A stretch of 64,000 bases of DNA from CATOSP01 sp965237775 (GCA_965237775.1 OZ250155.1:4340001-4404000), one strand, 5' to 3'. Positions 15,788-24,917 are shown, counted from the stretch's first letter. A program made the numbers and translations. Notes: a model not told the origin generated them from the letters alone.

Positions 15788-17172
15788 AGATCAACCTCTT
15801 CGTTCCAGTCCAGCATGATGATCCTCACCTTTTCGCCCGCCGCCTTGGAGGGAAGGTCCTCCGGGCAGATGGCCAGGCCGTTGGCCCGGGACATTGAAGT
15901 GAGGATGTTCGACCCCTGGGGGCCGGTGGGATTGGCATAGTAGGAACCGTTACTTCGGGTTACCTCCACCCGCGCATACACGCGGCGTCCGTCGGTGTTG
16001 AAGATCGGTCCGGTCAGCACACCTTCCACTGAAGGTCGGGGCATGGGCCGCTTCCCCAGCATGATGGCAATGGCGGGGCGCGCAAACATCTCGAAGGCCA
16101 CCATCGCGCTTACCGGGTTGCCTGGCAGTCCCATTAGCGGGACCGGGCCTCGCCCCTCCTGCGCGATGTGCCCGAACGCCAGAGGCTTGGCGGGCCGCAT
16201 TCGAACGGACCAGAAATTCATCTCTCCACGCTCGGTGAGCACGTCCTTTACTATGTCGTAATCGCCCTTGGATACGCCAGCGGAAGTGATGATCAGGTCC
16301 GATCCCTCAGCCTCATGCAGCTTCCGGTGCAGGTCTTCCAGGTTGTCACGGGCGATGCCCAGGACCCTGGGGACCCCCCCGGCGGCGACCACCGAGGCCG
16401 CCACGCTGAAGCTGTTGCTGTCGAATATCTTCCCCCGTTCCAGGGGCGCCCCAGTCGCCACCAGTTCATCTCCAGTGGCGAGAATCGAGACCACCGGGCG
16501 GCGCGTCACGCTTACTTCACTCAGTCCCAAGGAAGCCATGACGCCAACCTCGGATGGGCGTATAACCGCGCCGGATTCGAGGACCTGTTCGCCATTACGG
16601 ACATCCTCTCCCGCTGGGCGCACGTTGCTACCCCGGCCCAGCTCCGACAGGATTTGCACCTGGTCGAGAGACGCTCCGGACTGTCTGCGCTTTACCTCGT
16701 CGGTCTCCTCAAACGGGACGACCGTGTCCGCCCCCGCGGGTATCGGAGCCCCGGTCATGATGCGGATCGAGGTACCGGGCGTCACCGTATCGTCGGAAAC
16801 GCTCCCAGCGGCGACCAGACCGATTACCTTTAAGGTCCTGGGGGTCTCCGCTCCCGCGCCCTGGATATCCTCGCTGCGAACCGCATAACCGTCCATGGCC
16901 GAGTTGGTCATCGGAGGCAGGTCCAGCGGAGAGTAGACGTCCGAAGCCAGCGCCTGGCCCAGGGAATCCAACAGGGGCACATTGACCGGGTCCAGCCGGG
17001 AGAAGCAGGCCATTATGCGTTCGTAGGCCTCTTCCACGCTGAGCATGTCTTCGTCCACGTGGCTATGGCCGTGCTCTGGGTCCTCCGCATGACGGTGGTG
17101 ACCCTGATGGCTCTCGTGGCCATGGTGACCTTGGTCTTGGTGACGGCTTTCGTGATGACCGTGACTGGTCAT
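15784..17172 (-). CDS. moeA: Molybdopterin molybdenumtransferase MoeA with His-rich N-terminus
   Basis: Inserts molybdate into adenylylated molybdopterin. 462 aa against about 400 usual; the excess is an N-terminal tail of some 40 residues with 14 histidines (SHGHHESRHQDQGHHGHESH and on), looking like a metal-binding or chaperone-type tail. MoeA proper starts near MLSVEEAYERI and shows MTNSAMDGYAVR, ILATGDELV, SAGVSKGDYD and LMGLPGNPVSAMVAFEMF. It follows pheT by 18 nt and overlaps the hypothetical gene at 15787. Confidence 0.95.
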   Translation of the reverse strand: MTSHGHHESRHQDQGHHGHESHQGHHRHAEDPEHGHSHVDEDMLSVEEAYERIMACFSRLDPVNVPLLDSLGQALASDVYSPLDLPPMTNSAMDGYAVRSEDIQGAGAETPRTLKVIGLVAAGSVSDDTVTPGTSIRIMTGAPIPAGADTVVPFEETDEVKRRQSGASLDQVQILSELGRGSNVRPAGEDVRNGEQVLESGAVIRPSEVGVMASLGLSEVSVTRRPVVSILATGDELVATGAPLERGKIFDSNSFSVAASVVAAGGVPRVLGIARDNLEDLHRKLHEAEGSDLIITSAGVSKGDYDIVKDVLTERGEMNFWSVRMRPAKPLAFGHIAQEGRGPVPLMGLPGNPVSAMVAFEMFARPAIAIMLGKRPMPRPSVEGVLTGPIFNTDGRRVYARVEVTRSNGSYYANPTGPQGSNILTSMSRANGLAICPEDLPSKAAGEKVRIIMLDWNEEVDL

Positions 17173-17190
17173 AGCAGTCTTACCCTCCTC

Positions 17191-19593
17191 TTAGCTCCGG
17201 AGAGACGCACCCACCTGACGCTCCAGGTTGCGCAAAATCCCTTCCAGCGCCCGGTTGACCTGGTCTGCGGTCAATGTTTGCTGTTGGGACTGGAAGTAAA
17301 CATGAAATGCCAGAGACTTGGAGCCAGCCGGGACGTTTTCCCCGGTGTAGAGGTCGAAAAGCTCTACCCTGGAAACCAGGCGGCTCTGGGAAATGATCTC
17401 TTCAATGCTAGCTTCGGCAACATCTGACGGCACAAGCAGCGCCAAATCCCTGGTGGCCGCCGGATATCTGGATAATGACCGAAACTCCCTGGCATCTCCT
17501 GACAATGCGCCGCCCAACGATTCCAGGTCCAGTTCCCATAGAGCCACCCGGGCAGCGTTCAGGCCGAAAGCCGATATGACGCCGGGATGCAATTCCCCGA
17601 GAACACCCAGTGCGGCGGTCCCGGATACAACCCTGGCGCACCTGCCTGGAGCAAAGGAGGGGTCTTCCAAAGGCTCATAGCTGGCCTCGATTCCCAACCG
17701 TTCCAGCACCGCGTCCACGACACCCTTGGCATCGTAAAAGTCCAACAGACCCTCATCGGTAAGCCAAGATGTCTCCCAACGACGCCCCGCCAGCACTCCG
17801 GCCGCAGTCTCCCGTTCGTCGGGGAGGTCGCCATGTCTCGCGTGGAACACTCGCCCAACCTCGAATAGACGGAACGGCCCTTCGCTGTGACCCTGGTTCA
17901 CCGCCAATGTGGACAGCAAGCTGGCGCGCAAGGTTGGCCGGAGGTAACCCTGCTCGGCATTCATGGGGTTGGACAGTCTGACCGGGGCCGGCGCACCGCT
18001 CGTCTGGCTGACTCGCCGCAGGTCTTCCAAGCTAATGAGCGGGTAGTTGATTACCTCTTCCATCCCCGCCCCTGCCAGTAAGTCCTTCACCCTGGGCACA
18101 AGCTCGGTCATGGGCCGAGCCTGTTGGTAAGGGATGGGTGTGGATAGCATGGTTGTGGGCACGGAGTCGTACCCGATAATCCGCACCACTTCTTCCACTA
18201 GGTCTTCCTCGATACTCACGTCGTTTCGCCAGTAGGGCACAGTAGCCAACAACCCATCGGCCTCCACCCTCTGACAGGTAAATCCCAGGGACTCCAAGAC
18301 CTGTTCCACAGTCTCGATGTCCAAATCCATCCCCAGCACCTTCTTCAACCTAGCGGCGCTGAGCGGCACGGGCTGAGCGGCGTCCCCTTGTCCGGGGAAC
18401 ACGTCTACGAAGCCACGGTCCACGGTTCCACCGGCGAACTGCTGGATGAGTTGTGTCGCCCGCCGTAACGCGATGGGCGCGAGTTCCGGTCTAAGCCCCT
18501 TCTCGAACCTGAGAGTCGCTTCCGTGCGCAGCCTCAACCTCTGGGCGGTCTCCCGGTTGTTGTAACCGTCAAATGTGGCGGACTCCAGAAGGACATCGGT
18601 TGTTCCCAGGCCGATCTCGCTGTTGGCCCCGCCAATGACACCTCCCAGACCGATAGCGTCATTGGAGTCGGCGATTACCAGCGCATCCGGCGTAAGGGAG
18701 CGGTCCACACCATCCAACGTGGTGAGCGATTCTCCCTGCCGGGCCCGCCGCACTATGACGGTGCGGTCCCTCACCTTCTGGTAGTCGAATGCGTGTAGGG
18801 GCTGGTTGAACTCCAACATGACGTAATTGGTCACGTCGACCACGTTGTTGATGGGCCTAACTCCGGCGCGAGTGAGTCTATCTTGCATCCAGGCCGGAGA
18901 GGGGCCGATCTTGATTCCGCGTATTACGGTGGCGGTATACCGTCGGCAGAGGTCCGGGTCGGCGATGGAGATCGACACGCCATCCGTTACTGGTGGACCA
19001 TCTTCAGGGTAGTCAATTTCTGGCGGGTTGACCTGCTGCCCCGTGAGCGCGGCGACCTCGTGGGCCACGCCTAGGACCGAGAGACAGTCCAGCCGGTTGG
19101 GAGTCAGTTCCAGTTCCAGGATCGTATCTCCCAGATAGGCGTCCAGCGGAGTCCCCACGGGCGCGTCATCCGGGAGCACCACTATCCCTTCGTGACCCTC
19201 TCCCAGTCCCAATTCCAACTCGGAGCAGATCATACCCTCGGACACCACACCCCGAATCCTAGCCGGTTTCAGGGCTTCGCGCTTACCGGAGTGGGTGTTG
19301 TAGAGCACCGCGCCCACCCTGGCAAAACAAATCTTTTGGCCCGCGGCCACGTTTGGCGCGCCGCACACCACCTCTAGCTCTTCAGCCCCGGTGGCAACTT
19401 GGCACAGAGAAAGCCGGTCTGCTTGGGGGTGTGGCCCTACAGACAACACCTGTCCCACCACGCAATCTCCCCAGGAGCCGGTCTCGATGACGTCTCCGAC
19501 CTCGACACCGGCCATGGTAAGACGGTGGGCTAGCTCGTCGGCGGGCAAGTCCACGTCGACGTATTCTCGTAGCCAGGAAAGTGGGACTCTCAT
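17191..19593 (-). CDS. pheT: Phenylalanyl-tRNA synthetase beta subunit
   Basis: 800 aa, normal length. Domains in order: N-terminal MRVPLSWLREYVDVD, EMAP-type tRNA-binding OB fold (VGQVLSVGPHPQADRLSLCQ), B3/B4 editing domain, B5 domain (SAARLKKVLGMDLD), catalytic-like core (EDLVEEVVRIIGYDSVP), and the C-terminal anticodon-binding ferredoxin fold (SRYPAATRDLALLV ... LTADQVNRALEGIL). Pairs with PheS encoded 111 nt upstream to form the heterotetramer. Confidence 0.97.
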   Translation of the reverse strand: MRVPLSWLREYVDVDLPADELAHRLTMAGVEVGDVIETGSWGDCVVGQVLSVGPHPQADRLSLCQVATGAEELEVVCGAPNVAAGQKICFARVGAVLYNTHSGKREALKPARIRGVVSEGMICSELELGLGEGHEGIVVLPDDAPVGTPLDAYLGDTILELELTPNRLDCLSVLGVAHEVAALTGQQVNPPEIDYPEDGPPVTDGVSISIADPDLCRRYTATVIRGIKIGPSPAWMQDRLTRAGVRPINNVVDVTNYVMLEFNQPLHAFDYQKVRDRTVIVRRARQGESLTTLDGVDRSLTPDALVIADSNDAIGLGGVIGGANSEIGLGTTDVLLESATFDGYNNRETAQRLRLRTEATLRFEKGLRPELAPIALRRATQLIQQFAGGTVDRGFVDVFPGQGDAAQPVPLSAARLKKVLGMDLDIETVEQVLESLGFTCQRVEADGLLATVPYWRNDVSIEEDLVEEVVRIIGYDSVPTTMLSTPIPYQQARPMTELVPRVKDLLAGAGMEEVINYPLISLEDLRRVSQTSGAPAPVRLSNPMNAEQGYLRPTLRASLLSTLAVNQGHSEGPFRLFEVGRVFHARHGDLPDERETAAGVLAGRRWETSWLTDEGLLDFYDAKGVVDAVLERLGIEASYEPLEDPSFAPGRCARVVSGTAALGVLGELHPGVISAFGLNAARVALWELDLESLGGALSGDAREFRSLSRYPAATRDLALLVPSDVAEASIEEIISQSRLVSRVELFDLYTGENVPAGSKSLAFHVYFQSQQQTLTADQVNRALEGILRNLERQVGASLRS

Positions 19594-19704
19594 ATTCTCG
19601 CGGCGTTAATACCCGTGTCGCGGCCCTGCTTGGTAATAGTCAACAATGTCAGCTCAAGGAGGCCCGGAATTTCGACTAGGGCCCCGAGGACGCCGGCGCG
19701 ATCG

Positions 19705-20763
19705 CTAAAACTGGCGCAGGAACCTCAAATCGTTGGAGTAAAAGTGCCGAATGTCGTCTATGCCGTATTTGAGCATGGAAATACGTTCAGGTCCCAGGCC
19801 GAACGCGAAACCAGTGTACTTTTCGGTGTCATACCCCACGCCGGCCAGCACCCTGGGGTGCACCATACCAGCGCCCATGATCTCTATCCAACCGCTGTCC
19901 CGGCAGATTCGGCAACCGGTACCCTCGCCGCTGCAGGCGAAGCAGTCGATGGACATATCGACTCCGGGTTCCACGAATGGGAAGTAATCGCAGCGGAACC
20001 TTACCCTTCGTTCCTCGCCGAACAGACGCCGGGCGAACTCATAGAGCGTGCCCTTGAGATCAGCGAAGGTTATCCCCTCGTCCACGGCGAGTCCCTCAAC
20101 CTGGTAGAAGTGCCACTCGTGGGTCGCGTCAGTGGCCTCGTACCGGTAGCATTTCCCAGGCACGATCACGCGGACCGGCGGGTCCTGGCTCTCCATGACC
20201 CGCGCCTGCATCGGGGAAGTATGGGTCCGCAGCAGCATGGGGTATGCGCCCGCCTCGTTCTGGTAATCCACCCATAGGGTGTTCCACATATCCCGCGCCG
20301 GATGGCCCTGCGGGATATTAAGCATCTCGAAGTTATACCGGTCCCACTCCACCTCGGGACCTTCCACCACGCTAAAACCCATCGCTACAAAAGCCCCGGT
20401 AATCTCGCGTATTACCTGGGTCGTGGGGTGGAGCCTTCCGGAGGTTAGTGGACGTCCGGGGAGGGTCACGTCTAGGCGGTCAAGCTCGGCGGAGCGCGCT
20501 AGTTGGGCCTGGCTAATCAGCTCCGCATGCTGGTCCAAGCGCTCTTCGAGGTTGCGCTTGGCTTCGTTGCCCATGGCCCCGGCGGTACGCCGTTCATCCA
20601 AGTCGAGCTGAGAGAGGCCCCGCAGGATGGAGGTCAGCCGCCCCCGGCGGCCCAGATATGCGACGCGCCATTGGTCGAGGGACTGGGAGTCGCCGATCTC
20701 CCCCAATTCGGCCAGGGCTGTGTCGACCAACTCCTGGATGGATTGCGTGATGGACTCGGGCAA
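19705..20763 (-). CDS. pheS: Phenylalanyl-tRNA synthetase alpha subunit
   Basis: 352 aa class II synthetase. N-terminal coiled coil, then the catalytic core with HPTTQVIREITGAFVAMGFS, motif 2 region (GKCYRYEATDATHEWHFYQV) and motif 3 (GFAFGLGPERISMLKYGI). A small cysteine cluster CFACSGEGTGCRIC lies in the core, as in many bacterial PheS proteins, possibly binding zinc. It is the first gene of a minus-strand operon with a consensus promoter at 20820-20848. Confidence 0.97.
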   Translation of the reverse strand: MPESITQSIQELVDTALAELGEIGDSQSLDQWRVAYLGRRGRLTSILRGLSQLDLDERRTAGAMGNEAKRNLEERLDQHAELISQAQLARSAELDRLDVTLPGRPLTSGRLHPTTQVIREITGAFVAMGFSVVEGPEVEWDRYNFEMLNIPQGHPARDMWNTLWVDYQNEAGAYPMLLRTHTSPMQARVMESQDPPVRVIVPGKCYRYEATDATHEWHFYQVEGLAVDEGITFADLKGTLYEFARRLFGEERRVRFRCDYFPFVEPGVDMSIDCFACSGEGTGCRICRDSGWIEIMGAGMVHPRVLAGVGYDTEKYTGFAFGLGPERISMLKYGIDDIRHFYSNDLRFLRQF

Positions 20764-20819
20764 GCGCGGTCAGCCTCAGGCAACGAGTAGGGCGGTAATT
20801 CGTCGGGGTAGGCCACAAC

Positions 20820-20848
20820 ATTATAGAATTCACCCGGTAGCGGGTCAA
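20820..20848 (-). promoter_or_regulatory. Consensus promoter of the pheST operon
   Basis: On the minus strand, TTGACC (20848-20843), 17-bp spacer, perfect TATAAT (20825-20820), 57 nt before pheS. Confidence 0.8.
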
Positions 20849-20868
20849 GGCGTCATGGGCTACCGGGT
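20832..20868. promoter_or_regulatory. Inverted repeat around the pheS -35 box, candidate operator
   Basis: Perfect 9-bp arms ACCCGGTAG (20832-20840) and CTACCGGGT (20860-20868), bracketing the -35 box at 20843-20848. Geometry fits a repressor or activator site; no regulator is identified. Confidence 0.45.
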
Positions 20869-20910
20869 CTCGCCGATACGTGGTTAGAGTGACATTTGCG
20901 GGTTGGAATA

Positions 20911-20922
20911 GAACAATTGTTC
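20911..20922. promoter_or_regulatory. SOS-box-like palindrome GAACAATTGTTC
   Basis: Perfect palindrome (14 bp with flanking A/T) fitting the GAAC-N4-GTTC LexA box of many Gram-positive-type bacteria. It sits between a possible -35 (TTGGAA, 20903-20908) and -10 (TACATT, 20926-20931) of the plus-strand zinc-ribbon gene, a classic repressor position. LexA binding is inferred only. Confidence 0.35.
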
Positions 20923-20945
20923 TGATACATTTTGATAGCTCCCAT

Positions 20946-21257
20946 GTGCCGTTGGCCGAGTCTTGTGCGCTCAGGGAGACACGCCTAGCGGAACGGTACG
21001 ACGTGAACTGGTTCTACCTCAAGCGCTGCGCCAAATGCGGCGGAGATTTGGTCCTGGACGAGGGCGATTGGCTCTGCGTTCAGTGCGGCACATACTTCTA
21101 CACAGACCTCTACCGAAGGCCTGATCCGCCGGAGTCTTCATCCGCCGGAGTCTTCACCTCCCTCCCCGTTAACGCCCCCCGAGGAGAAGTCAGGGGCCAG
21201 ACCTGGTCGAGCCTTAAACGGTTTCTCCAGGGCCGGCCAGGACCTGTCATTTCTTAA
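20946..21257 (+). CDS. Zinc-ribbon protein, hypothetical
   Basis: About 103 aa from GTG 20946; the frame is open back to 20880 and the true start is uncertain because no clear Shine-Dalgarno is seen. The recognisable part is a four-cysteine zinc ribbon, CAKCGGDLVLDEGDWLCVQC, followed by GTYFYTDLYRR and a Pro/Ser-rich tail in which 16 bp (CCGCCGGAGTCTTCAT-like) are repeated in tandem (21127-21158). Zinc ribbons of this size bind nucleic acid or protein; nothing more specific can be said. Confidence 0.6.
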   Translation: MPLAESCALRETRLAERYDVNWFYLKRCAKCGGDLVLDEGDWLCVQCGTYFYTDLYRRPDPPESSSAGVFTSLPVNAPRGEVRGQTWSSLKRFLQGRPGPVIS

Positions 21258-21355
21258 CTGGCCCATTACCATTGGCCCCCGGGTCCGGAGGTGTTCCCAG
21301 GTAGCACTCTACTTGACACAAATACAAGGCCCGCCTCCCTGCAGAGGATGCGAAG

Positions 21356-21844
21356 TTGAGCGCGGCGGTGAATAAGGGCGTGTTTTTGGCTCTCGACGCG
21401 GGGGTGCGGGAAAGCGGATGGGCGGTATTCGGTGTGGAAAGCAATCCTGTGACGGGAGTCGTCAAGACGGGTCCACGACGCCGTCTCGACGCACATGGCC
21501 GCGTGTCGCTGCTATTGGAACATCTCGACCGTGTTGCCGAACGCTGGCGCCCCCTAAGCGTTGTCCACAGCTTGCCTTCGGGGATCCGTTGGCAGATGCA
21601 GGCGTTGGAACTACTGGAACGATCTCTCGCCCAATGGTCGGAGAAGCGCGGCGTACCCCTTTACGGTTACACTGCCCAGGAAGTCCGTGCCGCCATTGCC
21701 GGTCATCCTAACGCCACCGGAGACCAACTTGGCTACGCCGTAATGCTTCGATTGGGCCTAATCGGCCAGTCGAAAACCACCCACGAATGGGAGGCTCTCG
21801 CGGTGGGCCACTACCATCTTTGCCAAGGCCCCTCGGGCTCCTAG
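21356..21844 (+). CDS. RuvC-like RNase H-fold protein
   Basis: 162 aa from TTG 21356 (AGAGG 9 nt upstream; GTG 21368 is an alternative). The opening strand GVFLALDAGVRESGWAVFG matches the DxG first catalytic motif of RuvC/Holliday-junction resolvase-like folds, and the C-terminal helix HEWEALAVGHYHL has the position of the last acidic motif but with Glu where Asp is usual. The middle acidic residue of RuvC (Glu in the second strand) is not evident; the strand reads VVHSLPS. It could be an altered nuclease or an inactive relative. It is not next to ruvA/ruvB. Confidence 0.6.
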   Translation: MSAAVNKGVFLALDAGVRESGWAVFGVESNPVTGVVKTGPRRRLDAHGRVSLLLEHLDRVAERWRPLSVVHSLPSGIRWQMQALELLERSLAQWSEKRGVPLYGYTAQEVRAAIAGHPNATGDQLGYAVMLRLGLIGQSKTTHEWEALAVGHYHLCQGPSGS

Positions 21845-21958
21845 CCCCTGGCTGCGGGCGGTGTATAATAGGGGCGCGTTCACCAGTCGAAAGGCGGGTA
21901 CTGCCTATGGGAGCGGCCAGACCCATGGTCGGCCCAGGGTCCCGCAACGGGAGTCGTC

Positions 21959-22312
21959 ATGCCGATCGTTCAGCGCCCTTATGTGCCACCGGAAGACCAG
22001 GTCCCCCAGGAAGACACGTTCGTAAACCCAGGCGACACTCAGGCTGCCGACGGGTATTCCGGGGAACCGATTACCTTCTACTGCGATTCCATGCACATCT
22101 TTAGCAGCCTGTATTCGGCCGTCCTGTTCTTTGGCGAACAGATGGAGGAACGGGAGCCAATTCTAAGGGCGCGAATCAAGGTAAGCCCCCAGATGTTGAA
22201 AGCCATCGCCGTGCTCGCCAACAAGCATGTGCGCGAGTACGAAGAGGCTGTCGGCCCGATTACCCTCCCCGAGCAGGTCTACGCCGCCTGGGAAGTCGAA
22301 CCGGAGAGCTAG
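21959..22312 (+). CDS. DUF3467-like protein
   Basis: 117 aa. The C-terminal half, RARIKVSPQMLKAIAVLANK followed by HVREYEEAVGPI, matches the pattern of DUF3467 proteins (small, arrest-like domain of unknown role: xxVSPxxxKxLxxxLxxxxxxYExxxGxI). A TATAAT lies at 21864-21869 without a clear -35. The following gene starts 2 nt after the stop, so the pair is co-translated. Confidence 0.65.
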   Translation: MPIVQRPYVPPEDQVPQEDTFVNPGDTQAADGYSGEPITFYCDSMHIFSSLYSAVLFFGEQMEEREPILRARIKVSPQMLKAIAVLANKHVREYEEAVGPITLPEQVYAAWEVEPES

Positions 22313-22314
22313 TC

Positions 22315-22818
22315 ATGCAAGGTGACAACCGCAACCCCGATGACCGCTTATTGGCCGAAGACTTGGCATGTCCAGTGGAGGTGCAGCCAGGGGCCGATAA
22401 CGCCACCCCTGGAGACTGGGACTGGCGGTTAATCGGCACTACCCAGCCAAACTCGGCCACCTTTCACCTCAACCACAGCGACGTCAACCAGGTGATTGTG
22501 GACGTCCTGCGCCCGTCCGACTCTCCTGAGGATGGCCAGTTCGTGATATCCAAGGACATCCCTATAATCATCATGGACAGCCTGGACAAGTACTGGGCGG
22601 GCGAGTGCCGCACCGTCCTACCGCTGCATGGCGTGAGAGTGCCGGTGGAGGGTGAGACCATGGCAGAGGCGAAGCGGGCATTGGCCGCGGACTTGGCGGC
22701 GCAATTCCGCCTGTTGTCGTTGCTGTCCTCGTCCCACAATCAACTGGCTCCCCAGTTGCGCGAGAATCTCGCCTATCTGCTATCGGTGTTGGGCAAGGGC
22801 CCCGGCTTTACCGGCTGA
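22315..22818 (+). CDS. Hypothetical protein, partner of the DUF3467-like gene
   Basis: 167 aa, soluble, acidic; no family recognised. A middle region of alternating strands (QFVISKDIPIIIMDSLDKYW, then HGVRVPVEGETMAEAKRAL) is followed by a helical C-terminus (AAQFRLLSLLSSSHNQLAPQ). Start ATG 22315 lies 2 nt after the upstream stop. Convergent with proS; the 113-bp gap holds no clear terminator. Confidence 0.7.
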   Translation: MQGDNRNPDDRLLAEDLACPVEVQPGADNATPGDWDWRLIGTTQPNSATFHLNHSDVNQVIVDVLRPSDSPEDGQFVISKDIPIIIMDSLDKYWAGECRTVLPLHGVRVPVEGETMAEAKRALAADLAAQFRLLSLLSSSHNQLAPQLRENLAYLLSVLGKGPGFTG

Positions 22819-22931
22819 GAGAAAAGGGTCTCGAAGAGGTCGCGGGAAGGAATCCTCCCCTACACCCTTACAGAGTTGTCGGGAATGGGGATGATTCCCC
22901 AATGGATTGATGCGCTGGGTTGATTGCTCCG

Positions 22932-24641
22932 TCAAAGGGCTGCGGAGAGTAACGAAGACCGGACCCTGTCCCCTATATCCGCCATAGCAACCATATCGGC
23001 CTCGTCTTGTCCCCTGACCTTCATCTCCACCGAGCCGTTTCGCAGGTTTCTGGGACTAACTATTAGCCTAATGGGAAGTCCGAGCAAGTCCGCGTCATTC
23101 AGCTTGACCCCCGCCGTCTGGTCCGGGCGGTCATCGAATAACACCTCCACGCCCTGGGATTCCAGGAGTTCGTAGAGGGATTCCGCCTCCTTGGCCACTG
23201 ACTCGTCGCTAAGATTCAGACCCACTAAATGGACCTGGTAGGGAGCTATTGGCGCGGGAAATACGATACCGCTGTCATCGTGGTTTTGCTCGATCGCCGC
23301 AGCCAGTAGCCTGCCCACGCCGATACCGTAACAACCCATGATTATGGGCCTCTGTTGCCCCTCGTTATCGAGGTAGCTGGCCCCGAACGACTCGCTGTAA
23401 CCCGTCCCCAGCTTGAAGATATGTCCCACTTCGATGCCCCGGACCGCGTCCAGTGGGTTCCTACAGTTGGGGCAGAGTTGGCCAGGCTGCGCCAGAGCAA
23501 TTTCGGTGAATATGTCCACCTGAAAGTCTCGCGGGTAATTAGCCCCTTGAAGGTGGGTGTCCGTCCTGTTGGCTCCGACAACGAAGTTGTTGCCCTTGGC
23601 TATCGAAGGGTCTCCAACCTTTGTGATTCCTTCAAGCCCAATGGCGGACGCAGACCCAGCGACCAGCCCCGCTTCGGCTACCTCATCGTCTCCGGCCATG
23701 CGCAAGTCGATGGCATGGAGAGCGTTTCTTAATTTGATCTCGTTTACTTCCAGGTCACCCCTTATGGTGACGAACACCGGAACGCCGTCGGCCATGTAGA
23801 AAACCGCCTTCAGCGTTTTCGCCTCAGAGATGTCCAGAAATTGGGCCAAGTCGGCGATGGTCTTGATACCCGGGGTCGCCACTTCCTTCAAGGACTGCTC
23901 CGCTTCGAGGGGCAGCTCCGGATAGACCGATTCCGCCCGTTCCGCGTTGGCGGTGTACTGGCAGGAGGAGCAATGTATCACCGTGTCCTCGCCAGTGGGG
24001 GTGACCAGCAAAAATTCATGGGAGTCTTTGCCGCCGATTGCGCCGCTGTCAGCTTCGGCCATAAGCACGGGTAGGCCGCACCGGCGGAAGATGTTTCGGT
24101 AGGCCTGTGCCATGGCCTGATAGCTATCATCCAAGGATTCATCATCGGCGTTGAAGCTGTAGGCGTCCTTCATGGCGAATTCCCGCACCCGGATCAGGCC
24201 GGCGCGAGGCCTGGCCTCGTCGCGGAACTTGGTCTGAATCTGGTAGAGAATCACCGGAAGGTCGCGGTAGCTCTGGACGTTGGCCCGCACAATGCTGGTG
24301 ACTACTTCTTCATGAGTCGGGGCAAGGGCCATGGCGCGCCCACGCCTGTCCTGTAGAGCAAATAAGTTATCGCCGAAGGCCGACTTCCGTCCGCTCTGCT
24401 CCCACAGCTCCATTGGTTGAAGGGCAGGCATGGACAGTTCCTGTCCGCCCGCGCCGTCCATCTCCTCGCGGATTATATTCTCGATCTTGCGAAGCGACCG
24501 CCATGCCAGCGGCAGGGCGGAGTAAATCCCCGAAGCCACCTGGTAAATCAGCCCAGCCTTTAGCATCAGCCGGTGGCTGGCCGACTCGGCCTCCGGAGGA
24601 TCGTCGCGCAAGCTCTTCGTAACGAGCCGGGACATTTTCAT
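22932..24641 (-). CDS. proS: Prolyl-tRNA synthetase, bacterial type
   Basis: 569 aa class IIa synthetase of the bacterial type with an editing (INS) domain between motifs 2 and 3 (about residues 225-400). Visible: RLMLKAGLIYQVASGIYSAL, LAPTHEEVVTSIV, TKFRDEARPRAGLIRVREF (motif 2), GCYGIGVGRLLAAAIEQNHD (motif 3), and the anticodon-binding fold (YELLESQGVEVLFDDR). It is downstream of ispG and a small membrane gene in the classic dxr-rseP-ispG-proS direction. Confidence 0.97.
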   Translation of the reverse strand: MKMSRLVTKSLRDDPPEAESASHRLMLKAGLIYQVASGIYSALPLAWRSLRKIENIIREEMDGAGGQELSMPALQPMELWEQSGRKSAFGDNLFALQDRRGRAMALAPTHEEVVTSIVRANVQSYRDLPVILYQIQTKFRDEARPRAGLIRVREFAMKDAYSFNADDESLDDSYQAMAQAYRNIFRRCGLPVLMAEADSGAIGGKDSHEFLLVTPTGEDTVIHCSSCQYTANAERAESVYPELPLEAEQSLKEVATPGIKTIADLAQFLDISEAKTLKAVFYMADGVPVFVTIRGDLEVNEIKLRNALHAIDLRMAGDDEVAEAGLVAGSASAIGLEGITKVGDPSIAKGNNFVVGANRTDTHLQGANYPRDFQVDIFTEIALAQPGQLCPNCRNPLDAVRGIEVGHIFKLGTGYSESFGASYLDNEGQQRPIIMGCYGIGVGRLLAAAIEQNHDDSGIVFPAPIAPYQVHLVGLNLSDESVAKEAESLYELLESQGVEVLFDDRPDQTAGVKLNDADLLGLPIRLIVSPRNLRNGSVEMKVRGQDEADMVAMADIGDRVRSSLLSAAL

Positions 24642-24669
24642 GGCTTGAGTAGCCCTCTCCTAAATGGCG

Positions 24670-24906
24670 CTAAAGTTTGGTTAGAACGGCGCCTATGAGA
24701 CCTATGGTCACCGCGAATAACGTGAAGGTGATTCCGAAGAGAAAGCGGACTTCGGTTTTGTCCGCCTTCCGGTCTAGCATAACCATCACGCCAGTAATCC
24801 GATCCTCAATTACGGATGTCCGGGTCTCAAGAGTCAAAAGTCGCTCGTTCATCTGTTCGAGGACACCTTCGACCTGGATATCCTTTCTTCGGGAGATACC
24901 AACCAA
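24670..24906 (-). CDS. Small coiled-coil protein with C-terminal membrane anchor
   Basis: 78 aa from TTG 24906; GAGGTG abuts this codon, so a slightly later start (for example Met at MNERLLTLE) is possible. Amphipathic heptads (LEQMNERLLTLETRTSVIED) are followed by a single membrane helix near the C-terminus (LFGITFTLFAVTIGLIGAVL). It lies 11 nt after ispG and 28 nt before proS. Architecture matches the gene at 14890-15273 once its insertion is removed. Function unknown. Confidence 0.65.
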   Translation of the reverse strand: MVGISRRKDIQVEGVLEQMNERLLTLETRTSVIEDRITGVMVMLDRKADKTEVRFLFGITFTLFAVTIGLIGAVLTKL

Positions 24907-24917
24907 TCACCTCACCG

